Of a DNA stretch of 64,000 bases, positions 59,962 through 64,000 are shown in pieces. Source of the stretch: Cyclospora cayetanensis (Eukaryota; Apicomplexa; Conoidasida; Eucoccidiorida; Eimeriidae); assembly GCF_002999335.1 (NCBI RefSeq), contig NW_020312747.1:125713-189712 (forward strand), read 5' to 3'. Both the position numbers and the translations under genes were made by a program. Under the pieces are notes generated by a model that ran no database searches, was not told the origin of the DNA, and worked only from the letters and a program-made list of their open reading frames with translations. The first letter of the stretch is position 1. Each line of letters starts with the position of its first letter.

Positions 59962-62767
59962 TCAGATTTGGCCGTAGGTATTCCCTAGGGAAGTCTTTTT
60001 GACCAGAGTCTCATGTTGGAGGTGCCGGAGAATAAGCCTCCAGTTGTCATTTTTCACGGCTCTGGTGCATTTTTCCATGGATAATAACGGAACAGTGTGC
60101 CGCGTGGCGATGCTCCGCAGTTTCGAGAGCATCGGCTTGTCATGAGTTGCGCTCTTGGGCACGACGATTGCGTCCACGTCCTTGCTGCACAACGCTCATA
60201 TGAATACATGTATATCCATGTGTTGCATCATCAATCTAGCAAATTAAGTAGCATCGCAAAGTGAATTGTTCAACCCAATTAAATGCCCACTTCTTGTTCT
60301 TGTATTATGATGCCAAAGAACAAAAACGGCGCGAGCGCAATAAATACTGCTGTGGGTGCTAGAACTAGAGGAAAGGGCCCAAGGGCAGCGGTAGAAGGAT
60401 GTACCCAAGTTTGATTTCGCCATGCACGTTGCAGTCAATCAGTCTGGATGTTTCAGTGGCTATATCTGAAGAGGGATTTCGGGCAAGGGCCTGCACGCAA
60501 GAAGAAATTAGTGTGCCTACTCAACTATTTTCGTGATAGGACACTTGAGTCATTTTGCCACTCTAATTTCAACGGTTCAAGCTTGGAGCTCGTTTCGTAC
60601 AGCAGTAGAAACGATACACAACGTGACCTGGGTGGAAGACTCTTGGTTATGGATCAGCCAAGAGCTGGGGAACACAACTGATGATAAAAACACAGAGAAG
60701 AGGGGGCGGCCTGACAGCACTTACTGCTTTATATCGTGCAGCCCATCTATGTACTCACCGCTAATCGCGCCAGTTCATCGCACCCAATGGCTTCTAGGAC
60801 ATGCCACGGGTTGTTGAGGGTGGCGATCAGGGGCTCACGGCCAAACTTTGAGGTGGAGGATCCGTCATTGTGGCAGGCTGAGATCGTTGTTCTAACCCTG
60901 TAGACGCAGCTAGACTAGCGTACAGTGTGGCACGTAGATAAAGAAAAACCTTGACCCCAGACATAAAAAGCAACGTCAGTTGGTCCCTATCTTAAATTAG
61001 GAAAATATGGATGAGGTTCTGTTTCTGCCTGATGCAGATACGGTGTAGTGAGTCCCGTGTAGGGACTAGGGAAGCACAGAGCAACCTACCGAACGTGATC
61101 TTTGAGGATCATGCAAGCTTCGCCGCTCTGCGGTTCCCAGGGAGGTTTGATGTTGCAGTTTACACTTACATACCCGTATTTTGGGTGATGCTCGGGTCGA
61201 ACAGACTCATGCTCATATAAACCGGAATAAAGCGCTTGCTCTCTCTCGTTACACTTTCGCAGGTAGGTTGCATCAGTCTGAGGAATTTCAAAGTGTGACC
61301 TGCAAAAAAGGTGCATACGTGCTCGAAAGAGTTTCGTGTTCTGCTCTAGAGGGAAGCACTATACAAACAGTCTTGTGGTCTACAGCTGTAGAACTGTCCG
61401 GTGATGTCGACGCTATACCTGTAATATCCGCCATGTTCTAGGTGAGGTGTAAGGCTTGAAATGTCAAAGTATATGAGGATAGGTACGCAGGTGAGAAGAA
61501 ATTGCTCCAAGCAGTCAAGAATGCCGTCTGGCTGTCCCATGAGTTTAAACTGCTTGACGAGGCGGTCCTTCGCCGCTGCACTCCTTCTCACAGATTGTTT
61601 AGCAACTAATGCCATTGCCGCTTTCTGAATATCTGTCAGCGCTCTTAGCTCTGATGAATCTGGGGTGCCGATGCACTGCATGCAAACCTTTTCAAGCTCA
61701 TCAGGCAGTCTTGGGAAAATCCTATGGAAGATTGATGAACGCAGGGGTTCAAAGCTACCCACGGCTGACCAAATATTTTTCTGCGCAGTAAGTCGCCGAC
61801 CAGCTGCGTCAGTTTGTATGTGTGACAACCTTGAACGCCATGTCAGGTGTGAACCCGTGCTGGCGCGCCACTTTTCCGGTTGGAGGCCTGTAGGTTGCAA
61901 AAATCCTGGATGATCGATTGCTCTTCCTCCGACTGCTTTGAGACTCCCTGTGCTATTCCTCCTCCTGGATGAGCTGACGTGCGCCGAGTACTCGGTCGTT
62001 AGGCGAAAAGCTGGCGATCTTGCTGCAATGATGCTGTCAGTGGATATTACTGAAGTAAATGAACCCTCCGTGGTTGCGGTTCGGTAGGACTGCATCTGTG
62101 TTTCGCTAAGGTCATATGTGCCCGGCTGAGAGTCAGGAACTCCATTTACAGATTCATACACGCTTTGGGATAGCTTTTCTGATGCCGTCTGAAAGCTTTC
62201 GCTAGCTAGAGAAGGCGCGCATCTACCCCTGACTGGGCTCCCATCTAGTTTGTTGTACTGTCCACTAGTATGGCTGGAAGCCATTGGTATTCGCCCAGCT
62301 GCACAGCTGGTTCTTTGGTCCCGCTGATTGGGGATACAAGAACCGCTGTTTTGGTCAATCGAACGCTGAGTACATGCCGTTAATTGTGATGGTAGTAGGT
62401 GCTTGTCTTGCGGAGGCTCATGGCCTGATGTAGGCACTTTAATGCTTCGTATTCCATCCTCAAGTATGCTATTAGATGGATTTGCCCGCTGCCCGCGTAC
62501 TGATTCATGCTGCCCCGTCAAAAATATTCCACTGTTGCTGGCCGAATCACTGTGTAAAGGAGGTAAAGTAGACGCGGCGCGCTGCACCCTAGAGCGTAGG
62601 CTGATAGAACTGCTGGGGGAAAGAACAAGCGCGTTGTCTAACGCACTCGACTGTAATTGCTTTAGCGCTACTTTTCCTGAGCACTGGCTTTTACTTGCAG
62701 AGACCTGCACCGCATCATTATACATACCAGCAGTTTGCCTTGCACAATCGCATCTGCGCATATGCAT
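59962..62767 (-). CDS. DUF3626-like protein of unknown function, 4 exons, about 638 aa
   Basis: Exons on the minus strand: 62767-61419, 61299-61090, 60897-60759, 60180-59962. Phases match and sum to 639 codons. The last acceptor (GCAAG) is weak, so an extra exon or different junction there is possible. An in-frame TAG lies just upstream of ATG 62767. Residues 1 to about 330 are Ser/Thr/Gln-rich and disordered. A folded C-terminal half follows: DELEKVCMQCIG and a Lys/Arg helix, PILIYFDISSLTPHLEHGGY joined to YRSHFEIPQTD, LRKCNEREQALYSGLYEHES, EHHPKYGYVSVN, GEACMILKDHVR and RTTISACHNDGSS. This order (strand, Y-R-S-x-F-E, W/R-E..lY.G.Y, xPKYGxxxx, xLK..V..RTT) matches my memory of the DUF3626 family, mostly bacterial and biochemically uncharacterised. 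The family call needs a profile search. Convergent with the SET gene. Confidence 0.6.
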
Positions 62768-63836
62768 TGCACTCTAAGGGCGAGAGCTGGGTTCACTACC
62801 CTCGTTCAGTGGTGCAAAGCGTACAGGTTGAAGCGGATAGCCTAAACATTGTTGAAATGCTGGTGGGTGCGCGTGCATTCCCATACGACTTGAAGGTTCC
62901 TCACGCATATTTTCTGAGTGCATTTCGTAGAAAAAAAGGTTTCGTTATTTAGCACCAACGCAAAGCATTGTTTAGGATAGGATTCAAGCGTGAATAGCAA
63001 TCGCCGACTGGCAAGCTGTATTGGAAGCCCTCCCGAGCAATATCATATTATCTCACGGCATTCAGTGTGCCCTAGGCAAGCAGTTCGTTGCTCGAAGTAC
63101 CGGTATCGCATAACTTACTGCTTGTGCAGCAATATCAAAAGATTCTCAAACTAAAGGATGTCCTGCTAAAGAGGAGTGGTGAATTGATGGAGGCAACTGA
63201 AGCTGTATTGGCCTTTGCTTTAGATGGCCGTGTGTTGAGCCGGCGTGCTCGCAACTGCAGTATGACCAACAATGCTGACTGCTACACCCTCCAGTTTCAT
63301 AGTTTCCAGTGCTAGACCCTTTCTGTGCAGTGCACGCTTTTACATAACTTACTATATCTGGTAATTGCTTATTGCCCCCTCTACTTGTATGTGCGATTCC
63401 TACATTTGCGGCCTCGTTGAGAGCGCCTACCTTGAATCACCCGCTGTCCACCAGTTGTGAGAATTGCATGGTCGAGCATCACTTTGGCCGAGTGCTGGTT
63501 GCAATTCTGCAAACTCCCATGGCAACAAATCAATATAGATATCACTGCATGTGTCAGTATGTCACCTGCGGTATTCGAAGAATGCTTTAGCCCGTTACAC
63601 ACCATTCAAGGACACCATTGCCCATGCTGCTTACACAGAGCAGTGCTAATGGCATTTCCTTCTTAAACAGCACAATTTTCCTTGTTTAATCGCATCGATA
63701 CCCCACTGAGACTAGTAAATAACTCTCTTCCAGCGGGCCCCTGTTACTTTTAATCCAATATATCTTCCACAGCCAAGCTGTCACTCTGTATACGCAAAAC
63801 CAAAACGCTACACGCAAAATCCCAAAGCTTACATAT
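62768..63836. other. Upstream region of the DUF3626-like gene, possible small plus-strand exons
   Basis: Plus frames at 63088-63315 (helical, QQYQKILKLKDVLLKRSGEL) and near 63390-63456 (CDSYICGLVESAYLESPAVH) have some coding character and might be exons of the gene that leaves the window on the right. No consistent splice chain could be fixed. Confidence 0.3.
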
Positions 63837-63851
63837 GTACAATCGGCAGAT

Positions 63852-64000
63852 TTCGAGGCTGGGGACCATAAGTGCCTGGAGGTGCTCCCTCCTCCTCGAG
63901 CTCCGGAATCGCTCTTTCTCAGCGTGCTAGAGGCCTTGCTCATCATATCCTTAGATGACCCACATCGTTCCAACCAACCTCTGCTCGAACCTGTGCTGCC
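63852..64000 (+). CDS. Partial exon of an unidentified plus-strand gene, cut by the window end
   Basis: After a plausible acceptor (ACAATCGGCAG, ending at 63851) the frame stays open to the window edge. It reads FEAGDHKCLEVLPPPRAPES followed by LFLSVLEALLIISLDDPH. The proline loop then amphipathic helix looks like protein sequence, but I recognise no family. The antisense frame at 63686-63973 is judged a shadow. Partner exons may lie at 63.1-63.5 kb. Confidence 0.35.

Noticed and set aside
62695..62952. 85-aa plus-strand frame overlapping the DUF3626-like gene start
   Set aside because: It overlaps the minus-strand first exon and shows no domain or splice coherence.

Overview
The window looks like nuclear DNA of an eimeriid coccidian (Eimeria or Cyclospora type). 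Genes are broken into many short exons by GT-AG introns. CAG/CTG triplet runs encode long Gln, Ala, Ser and Leu tracts. One gene is an ApiAP2-type transcription factor, and a membrane-anchored cyclic-nucleotide phosphodiesterase is present. I see no bacterial operon structure, rRNA, convincing tRNA or CRISPR array. Gene models were built by hand from open frames, splice sites, exon phase and remembered family motifs. No alignment was run.

Left part (1-20,031): a very large low-complexity Ala/Gln/Leu-rich protein gene (+, to 5092); an ApiAP2 gene (+, 7056-10675) whose AP2 domain is split by an intron; a KH-domain-like gene (+, 11829-14157) with a (GACA)n microsatellite in intron 1; and, convergent to it, a glutathione S-transferase-like gene (-, 20031-16221) with a long Gln-rich N-terminal extension.

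Middle part (20-43 kb) is gene-poor. It holds an isolated exon with weak uracil phosphoribosyltransferase-like character (23502-23733) and two copies, about 13.19 kb apart, of a roughly 3.5-kb direct repeat (24.26-27.80 and 37.45-40.99 kb). The repeat contains a decayed minus-strand Ty3/gypsy retrotransposon (reverse transcriptase, RNase H, integrase). A 2.81-kb core of the two copies appears identical, including the inactivating lesions. Between the copies lie the AP-3 adaptor sigma subunit gene (-, 32709-30426) and a divergent two-exon gene for a small putative secreted/membrane protein (+, 33645-34558).

Right part (43-64 kb) is gene-dense: a 15-exon multi-membrane-span cyclic nucleotide phosphodiesterase (+, 43180-51309); prefoldin subunit 3 (-, 54492-52320); a SMYD-like TPR/MYND/SET protein (+, 55075-59285), divergent from prefoldin with a 582-bp gap; a four-exon protein resembling the uncharacterised DUF3626 family (-, 62767-59962); and hints of a plus-strand gene running off the right end. 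The genes do not form one pathway. They cover transcription and RNA control, protein folding, vesicle traffic, cyclic-nucleotide signalling and protein methylation.
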